A stretch of DNA of 64,000 nt from Vreelandella stevensii S18214 (GTDB lineage Bacteria > Pseudomonadota > Gammaproteobacteria > Pseudomonadales > Halomonadaceae). The notes under the pieces were generated by a model that was not told the origin of the DNA, did not search any database, and saw nothing but the letters and a program-made list of their open reading frames with translations. A program made the translations under genes and the position numbers. This document shows, piece after piece, positions 46,378 through 55,141 of this stretch; position 1 is the stretch's first letter, and each line of letters starts with the position of its first letter. The stretch covers positions 124,001-188,000 of the forward strand of contig NZ_AJTS01000040.1 in NCBI RefSeq assembly GCF_000275725.1, read 5' to 3'.

Positions 46378-47160
46378 TCAGGCGCTGCGCACTTCACCGA
46401 TCTGGGCACGCAGCGACTGCACCAGGTCAATGAACGGTTTCTGGTAAGTGGTTTCCAGCGCCCGAGGGCGAGGCAGTTCGATGGAGCGCCGCTCGATCAC
46501 GCGCCCCGGACGACGGCTCATGACATAGACGGTGTCGGCCAGGAAAGCGGCTTCGCGCAGGTCATGGGTCACCAACACCACGGTAAAGCGCTGGGCTTCC
46601 CACAGGTCACGCAAGACGCACCAGAGCTCTTCACGGGTGAACGCATCCAGCGCGCCAAAGGGCTCGTCCAGCATCAGCAAGCGCGGCCGATGAATCAGCG
46701 CGCGACAGATGGACGCCCGCTGCTGCATGCCCCCCGACAGCTCCCAGGGGTACTTGTTTTCATGCTCGGCCAGGCCCACCGTCTCGAGCAGCGCCCGAGC
46801 CCAGCCTTTGAACTCTTCCCGGCGCTTGCGGAACTGCCGCCGATAGGGCTCGACGATTTCCAGCGGCAGCAGCACGTTGTCCAGGGTGGTACGCCAAGGC
46901 AGCAGGTTGGCATTCTGGAACGCCATGCCGGTGATTTTCAAAGGCCCGGTCACGGGCAGCCCATCCACCTGGATGCTTCCCTGCGTAGGGGCATGCAGGC
47001 CGGTACACAGCTTCATGAAAGTGGATTTGCCACACCCTGACGGCCCCACGAAGGCGACGAACTCGCCTTCGTGGATCGACAGGTCGATATCTTCGATGGC
47101 GTTGCCCGAGCCGTCGTACGCCAGGCTGACGTCATCGAAGCGGACGAACGCTGCCGACAT
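46378..47160 (-). CDS. ABC transporter ATP-binding protein (SsuB/ThiZ type)
   Basis: A 260-residue ATPase. Walker A is FVGPSGCGKSTFMKL, signature ELSGGMQQRASICRAL, Walker B LLMLDEPFGALDAFTRE, switch histidine in VLVTHDLREAAFLAD. ATG at 47160 overlaps the binding-protein stop by one base (TGATG). It powers the permease encoded next. Confidence 0.93.
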   Translation of the reverse strand: MSAAFVRFDDVSLAYDGSGNAIEDIDLSIHEGEFVAFVGPSGCGKSTFMKLCTGLHAPTQGSIQVDGLPVTGPLKITGMAFQNANLLPWRTTLDNVLLPLEIVEPYRRQFRKRREEFKGWARALLETVGLAEHENKYPWELSGGMQQRASICRALIHRPRLLMLDEPFGALDAFTREELWCVLRDLWEAQRFTVVLVTHDLREAAFLADTVYVMSRRPGRVIERRSIELPRPRALETTYQKPFIDLVQSLRAQIGEVRSA

Positions 47161-48212
47161 CACTCCGCCTCCGGCAGCAGCATGCGCTCTTCTACCGGCG
47201 GCAGGTAGCGGGAGTCAAAGACCTGATCGGGGGATGGCAACGTGGGCAGATCGTAAGCATCCGCCACCAGCTGAATCGCTTGGCTCAGCCGCGCGTCATC
47301 CACGCCGCCCACGCCATGCTCACGGGCATCGGGGGTATCCACCACGCTCTCCAGCGCCAGCTTCAAACGGCGAGTCTCCATCTCGACATCGATCAGGCCA
47401 TCGCGGTTACGCACGTACTCGATGGCCGCTTCGGGGTCTGCCAGGGTCTCTCCCAGCGCACGGTTGAAGGCGCGCAGGAAGCCCTGCACGGCCTCGGGGT
47501 TGGCATCGGCAAAGGCATCACTGACCAGAATCGCGTTGCCGTACAGCGGGACGCCGTAGTCGGGGAACGGCATGATGGTCAGCTCGTCTTCACTCATGCC
47601 GCGCTCTTCCAGATTGAGCAGGCTGGTGAAGTAGAAGCCGGTGATGGCATCGACATCGCCCCGGGTCAGCAGGGTTTCGCGTAGCGCAGGGTCGACGTTT
47701 TGCCACGCCACTGCGTCGGCTTCCAGCCCATTGGCAGCGGCAAAGATGCCCCAGGCGCGATAGCCGGTGTCGAAGGCCGGGGCGGCGATGGTTTTGCCTG
47801 CCAGGTCGGCGGGGCTCTCGATGCCGCTCTCCTTGCGCGCAAACACCGCCGCGGGCGTGCCGTCATAGACGATATAAACGCCCTTGATGCCGGGGCCTTC
47901 CGGGTTTTCCGCAAGGAATTCGACCAGCGCGTTGAGATCGCCAAAGCCCATCTCATAGGCACCCGAGGCCACCCGGTTCACCGCCCCTGCAGAGCCGCTT
48001 CCCGAATCGATCTGAACCTGCAGGCCTTCTTCGGCGAAGTAGCCTTTTTCGGCTGCCATCAGAAACGGCGCTGCCGGGCCTTCGAAGCGCCAGTCCAGCT
48101 GGAAGCGAATCGAGGTCGTCTCGGCAGCAGCGCCGAGCGGCATCATCAGCACCGCGCCAAATAGCGCTAGCGGAAACAAAGAGGAACGGGCAGTACGGGA
48201 GCGAGTCGGCAT
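47160..48212 (-). CDS. NMT1/THI5-like ABC substrate-binding protein
   Basis: A 350-residue periplasmic protein. ATG at 48212 opens a signal peptide (MPTRSRTARSSLFPLALFGA, cleaved near AAA-ET). The family core is SIRFQLDWRFEGPAAPFLMA, AEKGYFAEEGLQVQIDSGSG and SGAYEMGFGDLNALVEF, as in ThiY/NMT1 proteins that bind N-formyl-aminopyrimidine or related molecules. No TPP riboswitch is visible upstream, so thiamine control is not supported. It is divergent from the BCCT gene 342 bases away. Confidence 0.9.
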   Translation of the reverse strand: MPTRSRTARSSLFPLALFGAVLMMPLGAAAETTSIRFQLDWRFEGPAAPFLMAAEKGYFAEEGLQVQIDSGSGSAGAVNRVASGAYEMGFGDLNALVEFLAENPEGPGIKGVYIVYDGTPAAVFARKESGIESPADLAGKTIAAPAFDTGYRAWGIFAAANGLEADAVAWQNVDPALRETLLTRGDVDAITGFYFTSLLNLEERGMSEDELTIMPFPDYGVPLYGNAILVSDAFADANPEAVQGFLRAFNRALGETLADPEAAIEYVRNRDGLIDVEMETRRLKLALESVVDTPDAREHGVGGVDDARLSQAIQLVADAYDLPTLPSPDQVFDSRYLPPVEERMLLPEAE

Positions 48213-48340
48213 GGCAGTGAGCACCTTGTATACAATATTGATGATGCTTTGCAGCAACGCTGCCATCTTTTGCTTTTTACTGTTCATTCATGCGCTTAGA
48301 TAAGCGAACGGGTCCCTCATTGCGCCTGAAAGTGCCAAAA

Positions 48341-48408
48341 TGGTGCGCACCACACCCATCTCGCACCATTAGAAAACATTTTGGCCAAATCGTTAGACTT
48401 TGGTCTAA
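48341..48408. promoter_or_regulatory. Cluster of palindromes in the ABC/BCCT divergent region
   Basis: Three dyads lie within 70 bases: TGGTGCGCACCA (48341-48352), TTTGGCCAAA (48380-48389) and TTAGAC-N4-GTCTAA (48393-48408). The last covers the -35 box of the BCCT promoter and looks like a repressor operator. The others may be sites for a regulator of either direction. No regulator gene is adjacent. Confidence 0.6.
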
Positions 48409-48422
48409 TCCGACGGTATACT
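48393..48422 (+). promoter_or_regulatory. Sigma-70 promoter of the BCCT leader
   Basis: TTAGAC (48393-48398) and TATACT (48417-48422) are spaced 18 bases. Transcription would begin near 48429, only about 14 bases before the terminator hairpin at 48443. Confidence 0.6.
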
Positions 48423-48442
48423 GTGCTCAGTTTCCTGTCCTC

Positions 48443-48471
48443 GCGCCATTCATTGAATGGCGCTTTTTTTT
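48443..48471 (+). terminator. Rho-independent terminator in the BCCT leader (possible attenuator)
   Basis: A perfect stem GCGCCATT-CATTG-AATGGCGC is followed by eight T residues on the plus strand. No plus-strand gene ends upstream (the ABC operon runs the other way), so it lies between the promoter and the BCCT start codon at 48555. It may serve as a transcription attenuator or end a very short RNA. Confidence 0.8.
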
Positions 48472-48554
48472 GTGCTGCGGTTTTGCTCCGTAACACGCTC
48501 AAGCCATGCCCTTACCCTGCCTACTCCCCCTTCGATCCTGAACAGGTATTCGAC

Positions 48555-50108
48555 ATGACGCACTCTTCTCGCTCCACTGAGGAAGCCACACGGCGACCCT
48601 TTGGAGACCCCATCGTACTGGTGCTTAGCATTGGTTTCATCGTGGCCTTCCTGTCACTTTCGCTGTATGACATCGAGCGGGTAGCCAGCACCATCAGCCA
48701 AGGATTTGCCTGGACGGCGCTCACCCTGGGAAGCTACTTTCAACTGCTGCTATTGATGACCTTCCTGATTGCCATGGGCCTGGCGCTGACACCAGCAGCC
48801 AAGGCGCGTATCGGCAATCTGGATGCACCAGAAATGGGCACCTTCAAGTGGGTATCGATCATTCTGTGCGCTTTGCTGGGCGGTGGCGGGGTGTTTTTCG
48901 CCACAGGCGAACCGATCTATCACTTTGTCGTCACGCCCCCCGCTTTCGATACCGAACCCGGCACTGCCGAGGCGGTGGCAGGTGCGCTGGCTCAGTCGTT
49001 TACCCACTGGGGGTTCATGGCCTGGGCGGTCCTGGGCTCGCTCACGGCGGTGGTATTGGCGCATGCGCATTACGTCAAAGGCCAGCCGCTTCAGCCCAGA
49101 ACGCTCCTTTATCCGGTGTTCGGTAAGCGCCTGATGCGCGGCCCGCTGGGCAGCGTGGTGGATGCCTGCTGTGTGATCGGTGTCGTGGCGGGGACCGTGG
49201 GGCCGATTGGCTTTCTGGCGACTCAGGTCAGTTTCGGCCTGCATGAGCTGTTCGGCCTGCCGGAAGGTTACACCGGCCAGCTGATCATCCTGGCCATATT
49301 AGGGGCCATCTATGTGCTCTCCTCCATGAGTGGGGTACACAAAGGCATCCAACTGCTCAGCCGTTTCAACGTGCTGTTGGCACTGGCCATTGGTGCCGTG
49401 ATTGTGGTTTTTGGCCCCACGCTGTTTCTGATGAATAGCTACATGGCCAGCATGGGTGCGTATGTCAGCGGCTTTTTCACCATGGCCACCATGACCGCCG
49501 ACACCGCGCCCGCTTGGTGGATGCAGTGGTGGACGGTGTTCTTCTTCGCCTGGTTCATCGGCTATGCGCCGCTGATGGCGATTTTCGTGGCGCGTATTTC
49601 CAGAGGGCGCACGATACGCGAAATGATTCTGGCGGTGGCGGTGCTCGCCCCCTTGGCGACGACCATCTGGTTCACGCTGCTGGGCGGTACCGGCATTTAC
49701 TACCAATTGACCGACGTGATCGATATCACCGAAGCGCTCAACAACTTCCAGTTCGACGTGGCTACCCTCACCGTAGCCCAGGCACTGCCTGGCGGCACCT
49801 GGATGGCCATGGCCATCTTGCTGCTGACCACCATCTTCGTGGCCACCACCGGCGACTCCATGAGCTATGCCATTGCCGTGGTAGGAGCGGGGCATGATGC
49901 GCCCAGCCCTTACATGCGTGCGTTCTGGGGGATCGCCATGGCACTGATGGCGGCAGTTCTGCTGTACATGGGCGCAGGCCAGATTGGCGCGCTGCAGCAG
50001 CTCATCGTGATTACCGCGATTCCCGTCTCGCTGATCCTGCTGCCGTCACTTTGGAACGGCCCGCAAGCGGCTTACGCCATGGCGCGGGAGCAAGGGATCA
50101 TCGACTGA
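48555..50108 (+). CDS. BCCT-family transporter with atypical aromatic box
   Basis: A 517-residue carrier of the betaine/carnitine/choline family with twelve predicted helices and short ends. ATG at 48555 is used; the open frame extends further left but only through the leader and terminator. Typical stretches are GGGGVFFATGEPIYHFVVTP, SFTHWGFMAWAVLGSLTAVV and IFVARISRGRTIREMILAV. The signature in helix 8, normally Gly-Trp-Thr-x-x-Tyr-Trp-x-Trp-Trp, here reads WWTVFFFAWFIGYAPL, with Phe in place of two box tryptophans. The short C-terminus lacks the charged osmosensing tail of BetP. A non-betaine substrate is therefore likely. Confidence 0.9.
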   Translation: MTHSSRSTEEATRRPFGDPIVLVLSIGFIVAFLSLSLYDIERVASTISQGFAWTALTLGSYFQLLLLMTFLIAMGLALTPAAKARIGNLDAPEMGTFKWVSIILCALLGGGGVFFATGEPIYHFVVTPPAFDTEPGTAEAVAGALAQSFTHWGFMAWAVLGSLTAVVLAHAHYVKGQPLQPRTLLYPVFGKRLMRGPLGSVVDACCVIGVVAGTVGPIGFLATQVSFGLHELFGLPEGYTGQLIILAILGAIYVLSSMSGVHKGIQLLSRFNVLLALAIGAVIVVFGPTLFLMNSYMASMGAYVSGFFTMATMTADTAPAWWMQWWTVFFFAWFIGYAPLMAIFVARISRGRTIREMILAVAVLAPLATTIWFTLLGGTGIYYQLTDVIDITEALNNFQFDVATLTVAQALPGGTWMAMAILLLTTIFVATTGDSMSYAIAVVGAGHDAPSPYMRAFWGIAMALMAAVLLYMGAGQIGALQQLIVITAIPVSLILLPSLWNGPQAAYAMAREQGIID

Positions 50109-50115
50109 TCTCGGC

Positions 50116-50943
50116 TTACAAGCCTTGCAGCAGCCGCAGAATCACCTGCGGCTGCTGGTTGACCTGAGCCAGCATGGAGATGCCGACCTGCTGCAACAGC
50201 TGGGCACGAATCAGGTTGGAGACTTCCTGCGCGTAGTCGGCGTCCTGGATGCGTGACTGGGCGGCAGAGGTGTTGATGATGTTGGTGTTGAGGCCGTCGA
50301 TCACGCTTTCGAAGCGGTTCTGCACGGCGCCCAGGTAGCTGCGCTGGCGGTCGACCAGCTTCATGGCTTCATCCACCACGTCCATGGGCTTGCCGGTGGC
50401 CGTGCCGTCGTCCAGCACGCTAAAACCTTCCAGCCCAAGCGCCTGAAGCCCCATGGCGGAAAAACGAACGCCAATCACATCCCCCGCATTGGCACCCACC
50501 TGAATGTTCAGGGTTCGATCTGCGTTGATTAGAGGGATGCCGTTGAAGTTACTCTGCTCGGTAACACGGGTGATCTCTTCCAGGCGCTGATCGATTTCCA
50601 GCTGGATAGAGGCCAAATCTTCGGAAGAGTTGGTGCCGTTGAGGGCTTGAACGCTGAGTTCACGGATACGTTGCAGGTTGTCGTTGATCTGGTTCAGCGA
50701 GCCTTCCGCCGTTTGCACCATGGAGATGCCATCGTTGGTGTTACGAATGGCCTGGTTCATGCCTCGAATCTGCGCGCCCATGCGATTGGCAATGGCCTGA
50801 CCAGCGGGGTCGTCCTTGGCGCTATTGATACGCAAGCCGGAAGACAGGCGCTGCATGGAGGTCTGCATGGCCTGCTGGCTAGTACGTAAATTGTTCATCA
50901 CCAGCAGCGACGTGATGTTGGTCGCAAGGCTAAGCACGGGCAT
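50116..50943 (-). CDS. Short flagellin
   Basis: A 275-residue flagellin. ATG at 50943 is chosen because GAGG precedes it and the N-terminus LATNITSLLVMNNLRTSQQA, MQRLSSGLRINSAKDDPAGQ is standard D0/D1. The C-terminal D1/D0 part is SRIQDADYAQEVSNLIRAQL to LRLLQGL. The middle variable domains D2/D3 are almost absent, so the filament would be smooth. No other flagellar gene lies within the window, so this is an orphan. A sigma-28 promoter overlaps the end of folK upstream. Confidence 0.94.
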   Translation of the reverse strand: MPVLSLATNITSLLVMNNLRTSQQAMQTSMQRLSSGLRINSAKDDPAGQAIANRMGAQIRGMNQAIRNTNDGISMVQTAEGSLNQINDNLQRIRELSVQALNGTNSSEDLASIQLEIDQRLEEITRVTEQSNFNGIPLINADRTLNIQVGANAGDVIGVRFSAMGLQALGLEGFSVLDDGTATGKPMDVVDEAMKLVDRQRSYLGAVQNRFESVIDGLNTNIINTSAAQSRIQDADYAQEVSNLIRAQLLQQVGISMLAQVNQQPQVILRLLQGL

Positions 50944-50981
50944 GACCTCGAAAGTAAACGCGCAGGGCGCGGTTAGCGTAA

Positions 50982-51009
50982 TTATCGGCCGCCACCCCGA
51001 AAACGTGAG
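50982..51009 (-). promoter_or_regulatory. Sigma-28 (FliA) promoter of the flagellin gene
   Basis: On the minus strand GCCGATAA (50982-50989) is a perfect FliA -10 box. Fifteen bases upstream is CTCAC (51005-51009), a partial match to the -35 consensus TAAA/CTAAA. The start site would be about 30 bases before the flagellin ATG. The -10 box lies in the folK-flagellin gap and the -35 near the folK stop. Confidence 0.75.
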
Positions 51010-51019
51010 GCCTATCGCA

Positions 51020-51439
51020 TCAATTATGTCGGACAGGGCCTGCACTGATTAGCGAGCGCCCGCTGTCGGCTAGCACGGCATCGACCGGGCCACGCACGTA
51101 GTCGTGCTGAAAATAGCCTTCGTCCACTATCTCGCCATCCCAGGCCACGATGTCCAAATCCATGGTACGAGGCCCCGACTTGATCGGCCCACGCACGCGT
51201 CCCAGGCGATGCTCGACATCCTTCAAATAGGCCTTGAAGGCGTGCCGCTCCAGCGTGGTGCGAACCACCAGCGCAGCATTGAGAAAGTCAGGCTGCTGCT
51301 GAAAGCCAACCGGTGCCGTACGAACAGCCTCCGAGTGGGCGACCAGCTCACACTCGCTGCTTAAAATGTCCAGTGCTCGGGCAAAATGGTGCTCGGGTTC
51401 GATATTGGAACCCAGTGAAATCACGCATTCATGATGCAT
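51020..51439 (-). CDS. folK: 2-amino-4-hydroxy-6-hydroxymethyldihydropteridine pyrophosphokinase
   Basis: A 139-residue HPPK transferring pyrophosphate from ATP to the pterin in folate synthesis. ATG at 51439 starts MHHECVISLGSNIEPEHHFA. The substrate-binding loop FQQQPDFLNAALVV and the metal-binding GPRTMDLDIVAWDG are seen. It is a little shorter than E. coli FolK (159), the C-terminal end being reduced. It is divergent from the dihydromonapterin reductase-like gene, a sensible folate pairing. Confidence 0.9.
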   Translation of the reverse strand: MHHECVISLGSNIEPEHHFARALDILSSECELVAHSEAVRTAPVGFQQQPDFLNAALVVRTTLERHAFKAYLKDVEHRLGRVRGPIKSGPRTMDLDIVAWDGEIVDEGYFQHDYVRGPVDAVLADSGRSLISAGPVRHN

Positions 51440-51697
51440 GGTGTCAGGTGCTCCATATGACGACGTTGAGGGCATAGCAGTATTCCAGATAAAAACCGTG
51501 ATGGAGTTACCGACCAAGGGCACTGTCGAACCGCCATGGCACCCCAAAAAAATAGCTCACTCAGGCTCTCTACAGAGTAAACCGCCACGCATTTTGTTCA
51601 AGCACTGTACAATTTATTGACAAACGCTGCGCTCACGCAGAGTCTTGGTGATCAAACCCCCATCATGACTCACCATACCGACAGCGAGGGACTTTTC

Positions 51698-52447
51698 ATG
51701 CCAACACCTGCGGCACTGGTCACCGGCGGCGCCACACGACTTGGACGCCATTTTGCAGAAGCCCTGGCCGACAAAGGCTTCGATATCGCCCTGCACGTGA
51801 ATAGCTCCCGAGGGGAGGCTGAAGAGGTGGCCATGGTGATTCGTGGCAAAGGGAGGGAGTGCGAGATTCTTTCCTGCGATTTTTTGAGCGACTCACCGGA
51901 AACACTGATTCAACAGGCGAAAGCGCGCTTTCCCGGCTTGAATGTGCTGCTCAATAGCGCCTCAGCCTATGAGCCTGCGCCCATCGCCCAGACAGACCTG
52001 GACATGCTGGAGACCCAGTTTCGGGTCAATATGTTTACCCCGCTGCTATTGACGCGCCACTTTGCCGAGGTGGTCGAGCGCGGCCAGATCATCAATATCA
52101 TCGACAACAAGGTGGCTTACCATCAGTACCCTTATGCAGCCTACCTGCTGTCCAAGAAAAGTCTGGCAGACATGACGCGCATGGCGGCGCTGGAGTTTGC
52201 ACCTCGCCTACGCATCAATGGCATCGCCCCTGGCGTCGTGCTGCCCGCATCACAGCGCACCAGCGACTATGTTCAGTGGCGCATCGAGGGTATTCCTGCC
52301 GATCACCAGGGAAGCCCAGCGCATCTCGTACAAGCCTTGTACTATTTGTTGGACAACGACTTCGTGGTGGGCCAGGTGCTGTTCGTAGATGGCGGGGAAT
52401 CCATCAACCTGGTGGGACGCCACTCGGAGAACTACCCGGGCTGTTGA
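51698..52447 (+). CDS. folM: Short-chain dehydrogenase, dihydromonapterin/dihydrofolate reductase (FolM-like)
   Basis: A 249-residue SDR. ATG at 51698 is chosen for its GAGGGA ribosome site; an ATG at 51665 has none. The cofactor motif is the pteridine-reductase form TGGATRLGRHFAEAL, with HVNSSRGEAEEV suggesting NADPH. The catalytic Tyr and Lys are in YAAYLLSKKSL, with serine-aspartate changes around NIIDNKVAYHQ as in FolM/PTR1-like enzymes. It reduces dihydromonapterin to tetrahydromonapterin or dihydrofolate. Divergent folK supports the pterin role. Confidence 0.85.
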   Translation: MPTPAALVTGGATRLGRHFAEALADKGFDIALHVNSSRGEAEEVAMVIRGKGRECEILSCDFLSDSPETLIQQAKARFPGLNVLLNSASAYEPAPIAQTDLDMLETQFRVNMFTPLLLTRHFAEVVERGQIINIIDNKVAYHQYPYAAYLLSKKSLADMTRMAALEFAPRLRINGIAPGVVLPASQRTSDYVQWRIEGIPADHQGSPAHLVQALYYLLDNDFVVGQVLFVDGGESINLVGRHSENYPGC

Positions 52448-52470
52448 GTCACAGCAGCACTCCATAAATA

Positions 52471-52500
52471 CGACAAGGCCGCCCGAAGGCGGCCTTGTCG
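52471..52500. terminator. Bidirectional hairpin between folM and the MscS gene
   Basis: CGACAAGGCCGCC and GGCGGCCTTGTCG form a perfect 13-base stem with loop CGAA. It lies between two convergent genes. U-rich tracts are weak (TTGATG on plus, TATTTATGG on minus), but strength of the stem supports termination both ways. Confidence 0.75.
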
Positions 52501-52515
52501 TTGATGCAGCGAGGA

Positions 52516-54909
52516 TCAGACATCCTCGTCGTCAGGCTTGTGGTGCTCGGCAGCCTGGTCGGAAGGTGCCTGACCACGCCGTGGGCGATGACGGTCATCC
52601 ACATCGAGCTCTGCTCGCTTGGGCTGACCGGCCGGGCTGCCATCGATGGTGAAGTCCTGCTGCATGATGCGCAGGTTGGCAGGCGGCGCTGAGCCGGACT
52701 TGTCCTGCCCGAAGTACAGGGTGGTATGCGGGAACGGAATCTCGATACCCGCCGAGTCGAAGCGCATCTTGACGAGGCGATTGTACGCCCGGCCAACGCC
52801 CCACTGGTCACCCGGCGTGGTCTTGATGACCACACGGATATTGACCGAGCTATCGGCCAGCGCAGTGACGCCCGCCACGGTCATGTCTGCCAGCAGTTTG
52901 TGACCATGCTCTTCGCTGGCTTTGAGGTCTTCGAAGGCCAACTGGAGCTGGGCAATGGCATCGTCGATGTTCTCGCGGTAGGCAATACCGTATTCGCCCA
53001 CGTGATTACCGTACTCACGCATGTAGTTGGAGACGGTATCGACACTGGAGAACGGCACAATGTGATAAGTACCGGAGAGGTCACGAATGCCCACCGAGCG
53101 AATACTCAAGCGCTCTGCGGTACCGGTAATACCCCCTACGGTCACCACATCGCCGGTATTCATCGCGTTTTCCACCTGGATGAAGACGCCGGTGATGACG
53201 TCCTGCACCAGTCTCTGGGCACCGAAACCGATCGCCAGACCCAGCACACCGGCACCGGCAATCAACGGCCCAATGTTGATGCCGATCTCCGACAGCACGA
53301 TCATGCCGGTAATGGTCACCATGGCAATGGCCAGTGCATTGCGGAACAGGCTAAGCAGCGTCTTGGCACGCGCCGAGGGCTCCCCGTCGCCCGTCTCGGG
53401 GTTCAGCTTGTGCTCGATCAGGCTTGCCAGCCCCAGCCATACGCCCAGCGATACGATCAGAATGACCGCCACGCTGATCAGGTTGCCCACCAGGTTGGCA
53501 CCGCGCTCGGAAGCGTACCAGGCGGCGAGATTGAACGCTCCCCAGGCATCCAGCACCACCATGATCACAGCCACGACAATGATGGTGCGCAGCACGCGCA
53601 GGGCATTGGGCACGTAGCTGTTCAGGCGCGTTTCCAGCAGCGGCAGCTTGCGACGCAGGTCATCCGACAATTGAATACGACGGCCGATGGTCTGGGTGAG
53701 GAAGGTGGACAGCAGCAGCCCCACCACCACCGCCACCAGCGTTTTCAGCGTGGCCATGAGCACGAAGGGCAGTGCGTCGCCCGGGCGCGTCAGGGTCAGT
53801 ACGAACACCATCAGGAAGTACAGCAGGGCAAACAGGTGCCACGTACGAGCGAACAGATGCAGCGAGACACGGCTGGCCATCAGCGTCGAACGGTCGCCCA
53901 TCAGGTTCAAGTTATCACGCAGTCGAACACGGTTCTTCAGCACCACCGCCACGGCATAGACGAAGGCCAGCAGCATGATGAAGGTGCCCACGGCCTGCCC
54001 CAAGGTCGGGGCCAGGTAATAGTTGACCAGCGGTACGACCACCATCAGGCCATAGCCCACCATACCGATCAGACGGGCGATCCAGCGATTCCAATAGGAG
54101 GCTTCCTGGGCAGAAATATGCAGCAACCGAAGCCCCTCATAGCGGGAGGAGAACAGCATGCGCACTGCCGCCTTGAGCAGCTCGATGACCAGGAAAGCGT
54201 TCAGGAACAGCGAGGCTCGGGTAGACAGCTCGCCCGCTTCGCCGACGGCAAACGTGGCGATCAGGTTGCCGCCCACGTAGGCCAGCGCCACCAGCAGCAC
54301 ATCCACCACCGTGGCCAGCGCCACACACAGCACGAGACGCAGCACCGGGGTCAGGCTGCCACCGGCCAACGACCAGGCACTAAGCTTGGTAAACAGCGTC
54401 TTGGCGAGACGACGGAAGGTAAAGAACAGGGCAAACGTGGCAATGATGACGATGCCAAGATTGATCGCGGCATTGGTGAAGTCGGCCATATTGAAAGTGC
54501 TGGCCCCTTGCCCCGAGAACAGACTGCCGACGATCGAGATAGCCTGCTCCAGCTGGCCCCCGACATCACTCACCGTGCGGCTGGTCAGTTCGGCCAGCTG
54601 GCGCGGCAGCGAGACATCTTCGGGTGCGACATTGCCACCGGCAGCCGCGGCTTCCGGGGAGAGTTCGTTGGCCAACCCTGGAGGCAGCGCCGATGCCTGG
54701 TGGCGCAGCAGCTCAATCAGCTCCTGGCGAGCCTGCTCGTCTTCCAGCAAGTCCGCCAGCGCCGAATACGAGGGCGGCTGCTCGGCGCTCGTATCCGGCG
54801 CTTCGTTGTCACCGCCCAGCGTGGTTTGCGCCATGGCGGGTCCGGCCAATAAGGCGAACAGCGCCAGCATCCAGACGCCTAGCCAGGGTAATAAACGTAG
54901 TGACGTCAC
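52516..54909 (-). CDS. Mechanosensitive ion channel of the MscS family, YbiO-like
   Basis: A 797-residue inner-membrane channel opening under turgor stress. GTG at 54909 is used because it has GGGAGG seven bases upstream and begins a signal peptide (LRLLPWLGVWMLALFALLAG, cleaved at AMA-QT). A periplasmic domain of about 130 residues is followed by around ten helices. The pore helix and MscS domain are at ISEIGINIGPLIAGAGVLGLAIGFGAQRLVQDV, then the beta domain GDVVTVGGITGTAERLSIRS and the C-terminal alpha/beta domain. It ends with a basic tail. Size matches the large YbiO subgroup. Confidence 0.93.
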   Translation of the reverse strand: MTSLRLLPWLGVWMLALFALLAGPAMAQTTLGGDNEAPDTSAEQPPSYSALADLLEDEQARQELIELLRHQASALPPGLANELSPEAAAAGGNVAPEDVSLPRQLAELTSRTVSDVGGQLEQAISIVGSLFSGQGASTFNMADFTNAAINLGIVIIATFALFFTFRRLAKTLFTKLSAWSLAGGSLTPVLRLVLCVALATVVDVLLVALAYVGGNLIATFAVGEAGELSTRASLFLNAFLVIELLKAAVRMLFSSRYEGLRLLHISAQEASYWNRWIARLIGMVGYGLMVVVPLVNYYLAPTLGQAVGTFIMLLAFVYAVAVVLKNRVRLRDNLNLMGDRSTLMASRVSLHLFARTWHLFALLYFLMVFVLTLTRPGDALPFVLMATLKTLVAVVVGLLLSTFLTQTIGRRIQLSDDLRRKLPLLETRLNSYVPNALRVLRTIIVVAVIMVVLDAWGAFNLAAWYASERGANLVGNLISVAVILIVSLGVWLGLASLIEHKLNPETGDGEPSARAKTLLSLFRNALAIAMVTITGMIVLSEIGINIGPLIAGAGVLGLAIGFGAQRLVQDVITGVFIQVENAMNTGDVVTVGGITGTAERLSIRSVGIRDLSGTYHIVPFSSVDTVSNYMREYGNHVGEYGIAYRENIDDAIAQLQLAFEDLKASEEHGHKLLADMTVAGVTALADSSVNIRVVIKTTPGDQWGVGRAYNRLVKMRFDSAGIEIPFPHTTLYFGQDKSGSAPPANLRIMQQDFTIDGSPAGQPKRAELDVDDRHRPRRGQAPSDQAAEHHKPDDEDV

Positions 54910-55141
54910 ACCATAACCTCCCTTTGGGTGAGTGTTTGCGAACCTGCGACTCGCCAAGAGCCTGCCTATGCGTGCCCACACAGACACGTCCACACAGAAT
55001 AGTGCATCCTTCAGGAATGCAAACCTGACATAACATACGCTAGGGTAACATGCCTGAATGCAAGAGACGTTAACGCGACTGCTTCTGGTGCGCCAACGAA
55101 GACACCGTCGCGCAGTTTTCAGGCAATCGCATAGCAGTGCC

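Noticed and set aside
48213-48554. TPP riboswitch upstream of the NMT1/THI5-like binding protein
   Set aside because: No thi-box (CUGAGA-type core) or P1-P5 layout could be found on the minus strand of this gap.
52726-54852. A 708-codon open frame opposite the MscS channel gene
   Set aside because: Same type of GC-driven shadow, His/Gln/Arg-rich, no ribosome site and no recognisable domain.
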